Below, one piece after another: positions 5,320 through 6,698 of a stretch of DNA of 6,698 bases. The DNA is from JASFWK01 sp050049355 (GTDB taxonomy: Bacteria > Chloroflexota > Anaerolineae > B4-G1 > DUEL01), in the NCBI GenBank assembly GCA_050049355.1, contig JASFWK010000114.1:1-6698 (forward strand), in the 5' to 3' direction. Every line of letters starts with the position of its first letter. The stretch's first letter is position 1. The notes under the pieces were generated by a model. It worked only from the letters and a program-made list of their open reading frames with translations, was not told where the DNA came from and made no database searches. Made by a program: the position numbers and the translations under genes.

Positions 5320-6282
5320 CTACGACGCGTAGGGTTGGAGAGGCGCCAGTTGGTCGGGGTAGAACGGCTGCAAGAAGCGGCGGGCTTCATAACACATGTG
5401 GCAACCGTCCACGTAGTCGTCCGCCGCCGCGTAGCCGTGGTGCTGCGCCAGTCTCACCAGTCCCCGCGGCCCCTCCCGCACCAGTACGGAGATGATGGCA
5501 TGAGCATCGGGATCATAGCTGGCCAAGATCTCCTGAAGAGGACGCTCGCGAGCGTTGCCCAACGCCAGGCCGGCGCAGAGATTGACCCACCCGCCAGGAT
5601 GGATCTCCACGCCGGTAGGCGCGCGGAGATCCCCGCCCAGGTAGTCCGGCAAGGGACACGAATCCGAGGGAGCAGACGTTGGCACCAGGTGATGGCTCAG
5701 TTCGTCGACGGCGCGCCCTACAATGCGCGCCGGTCCCTCATAAATGCGGATGCCGCTCAGATCGCACAGTTCAGCCAGGCGGGCCATATTGGCGCGTGTG
5801 CGTCGGTTGAAAGCGTTGTCGATCTCCGGCTCACCCAAGTAGCGATTGTCGATATTGATGGTCGGGAAGCCCAATTCGCGCGCTGCCTCTATGCCAATCG
5901 CGATGCGCCGCAGGGGAATGCGCTGCTGGTGGAAGTCGTCCACGCTGAACAGGATGTAATCCAGGCCCACTGCCTGCAGATCGGCTAACCGCCGCCGGGC
6001 AGTGGCTGGATCCGTAGCCCACGAGCCATTGGTGAAGACGTACACCTGGGCCAACGAAGCGGCCAGGGGGATAGACTCGCGCAGCAGATCGTAGCAAACG
6101 AAGGGCTCTCCCCCGAAGAGGAGGATCCCTTCCAGCGGCTGGTCTGCCACTGCGGCCAGGTAGGCTTCCACCTCCTCCAGGGTCATCGTCCCACCCTCCC
6201 CTGGCCCGGCGCGATAGCAGCAGTGGGCACAGCGCCCGGTGCATTCATAGGTCAGTAAGATGTCAAGCCCCTTCAGTTTCAT
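5320..6282 (-). CDS. Radical SAM enzyme with four-cysteine C-terminal auxiliary region
   Basis: From the ATG at 6282 (AGGAG 6 nt upstream) this encodes 320 residues. C14-C18-C21 forms the CX3CX2C motif that binds the [4Fe-4S] cluster with S-adenosylmethionine; a further Cys follows at 22. GGEP (57-60) matches the SAM-binding GGE motif, VFTNGS (82-87) fits a barrel strand, and FSVDDFHQQ (112-120) recalls the SVDxFH segment seen in several uncharacterised radical SAM proteins. Near the C-terminus, C209, C236, C294 and C297 (CX26CX57CX2C) could hold one extra Fe-S cluster, as in Twitch/SPASM-type tails, though a full seven-Cys SPASM is not present. The reaction and substrate are unknown. Extra-cluster enzymes often modify peptides or sugars, but no precursor peptide is evident nearby. 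The next gene is the phosphorylase-like one, 178 nt away; the cupin gene precedes it. The frame remains open upstream, but the start at 6366 is a TTG without support. Confidence 0.85.
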   Translation of the reverse strand: MKLKGLDILLTYECTGRCAHCCYRAGPGEGGTMTLEEVEAYLAAVADQPLEGILLFGGEPFVCYDLLRESIPLAASLAQVYVFTNGSWATDPATARRRLADLQAVGLDYILFSVDDFHQQRIPLRRIAIGIEAARELGFPTINIDNRYLGEPEIDNAFNRRTRANMARLAELCDLSGIRIYEGPARIVGRAVDELSHHLVPTSAPSDSCPLPDYLGGDLRAPTGVEIHPGGWVNLCAGLALGNARERPLQEILASYDPDAHAIISVLVREGPRGLVRLAQHHGYAAADDYVDGCHMCYEARRFLQPFYPDQLAPLQPYAS

Positions 6283-6519
6283 ATCCCTCTCCTGAGGAAA
6301 GCTGCGGTCAGAGACCAATCCCAGAACCCTGGCGACCAAGGAGCCGCCATTCAGATCTACCCACAACTTCTCAGCGCCCCCTGCGCCGCCGTGGTGGCAT
6401 TGCCAGCCTGCTCCTCGAGTTCGCCATACCCCCGGACGCTGCCTGCGCTCCAGATCGTCAACGCAGTGGGCACACAGATACTTACCCTGTCTCCTTGCAG
6501 CTAGTCTCCGCTTCTGACT
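6283..6519 (-). other. 237-bp gap; open in frame with the radical SAM gene but without a start
   Basis: No gene can be supported. On the minus strand there is no stop between the cupin TGA and the radical SAM ATG in that frame (240 nt apart, a multiple of three), but there is no ATG or GTG either, only a TTG at 6366. The translation includes KYLCAHCVDDLERR and later WQCHHG, which recall a zinc-ribbon. It may be the decayed remnant of a small gene or chance. CTGCG/CGCAG (6443-6447 with 6462-6466) is a weak 5-bp hairpin. No convincing promoter was found. Confidence 0.4.
6289..6293 (-). promoter_or_regulatory. Shine-Dalgarno site of the radical SAM gene
   Basis: AGGAG on the minus strand ends 6 nt before the ATG at 6282. 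This places the start 12 codons before the cluster motif, normal for the family, and excludes the need for the upstream TTG. Confidence 0.7.
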
Positions 6520-6698
6520 TCACGTCGGCCAGATGTCATCCGAGGCGACCCGGGGTGCGCTGATCAGCAAGAAGACGAGCTCCTCCCCGCCAGCGTGTTC
6601 GATGCGATGCGATCTCCCAGGCACTACCTCTATGCCCTCTTGCACGCCCAACGTATAGATCTCCTCCCCCAGGTACATCCTCGCCTTTCCCTCCAAGA
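6520..6698 (-). CDS. Cupin-domain protein, C-terminal 58 residues (5' end outside window)
   Basis: The frame enters from the right edge and ends at a TGA (6522-6520). Visible residues begin LEGKARMYLGEE, giving the strand-turn-strand pattern of a cupin. GIEVVPGRSHRIEHAG follows and corresponds to cupin motif 2 (P, G, then a metal-binding His). A final strand, EELVFLLISAP, ends in VASDDIWPT. Small single-domain cupins of about 100-120 residues act as metal-dependent isomerases, dioxygenases, epimerases or sugar-binding regulators, so a specific role cannot be given. The N-terminal cupin motif is missing only because of the window edge. It lies 237 nt upstream of the radical SAM gene on the same strand, and may or may not be co-transcribed with it. 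Confidence 0.7.
   Translation of the reverse strand, partial: LEGKARMYLGEEIYTLGVQEGIEVVPGRSHRIEHAGGEELVFLLISAPRVASDDIWPT

Noticed and set aside
6283..6366. TTG at 6366 as start of the radical SAM protein
   Set aside because: The ATG at 6282 has a well-spaced AGGAG and gives a normal N-terminus just before the cluster motif.
6433..6490. Small minus-strand frames between the cupin and radical SAM genes as RiPP precursors (for example an 18-residue basic peptide)
   Set aside because: They have no good ribosome site and no leader/core pattern, and they are very short.

Overview
The window is GC-rich DNA from a bacterium. All five recognisable genes lie on the minus strand and are read from right to left. 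My best guess at the source is a Chloroflexota (Anaerolineae-like) genome. The basis is inference: tandem multi-spanning family-39 glycosyltransferases with a large extracytoplasmic beta-rich tail, and short intergenic palindromic repeats. No rRNA or marker gene confirms it.

Layout in transcription order (right to left): (1) 6698-6520, the last 58 residues of a cupin protein, cut by the window edge. (2) 6519-6283, a gap that stays open in the frame of the next gene but offers no convincing start. (3) 6282-5320, a radical SAM enzyme with the CX3CX2C cluster motif and four extra C-terminal cysteines. (4) 5319-5142, a gap with a long GC-rich hairpin. (5) 5141-4251, a nucleoside phosphorylase superfamily protein whose C-terminus is a four-fold octapeptide repeat, encoded by 24-bp tandem units that are each palindromic. 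(6) 4250-3740, a 511-bp gap with terminator-like hairpins, a good sigma-70-type promoter, a lone copy of the 24-bp repeat core and several other inverted repeats. (7) 3739-1685, a GT39-like membrane glycosyltransferase. (8) 1688-1, a second paralogous glycosyltransferase that overlaps the first by 4 nt and runs off the left edge.

Two functional blocks are suggested. The glycosyltransferase pair looks like a translationally coupled operon with its own promoter at about 4127-4155. It probably moves sugars from polyprenyl-phosphate carriers onto lipids or proteins on the outer face of the membrane. The radical SAM, phosphorylase-like and possibly cupin genes form a second, less familiar block. 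The phosphorylase-like protein seems to have lost the usual phosphate-binding residues, so the pair could be an uncharacterised nucleoside or sugar modification pathway; this is inference. No tRNA, rRNA, CRISPR array, transposase or phage gene was seen.
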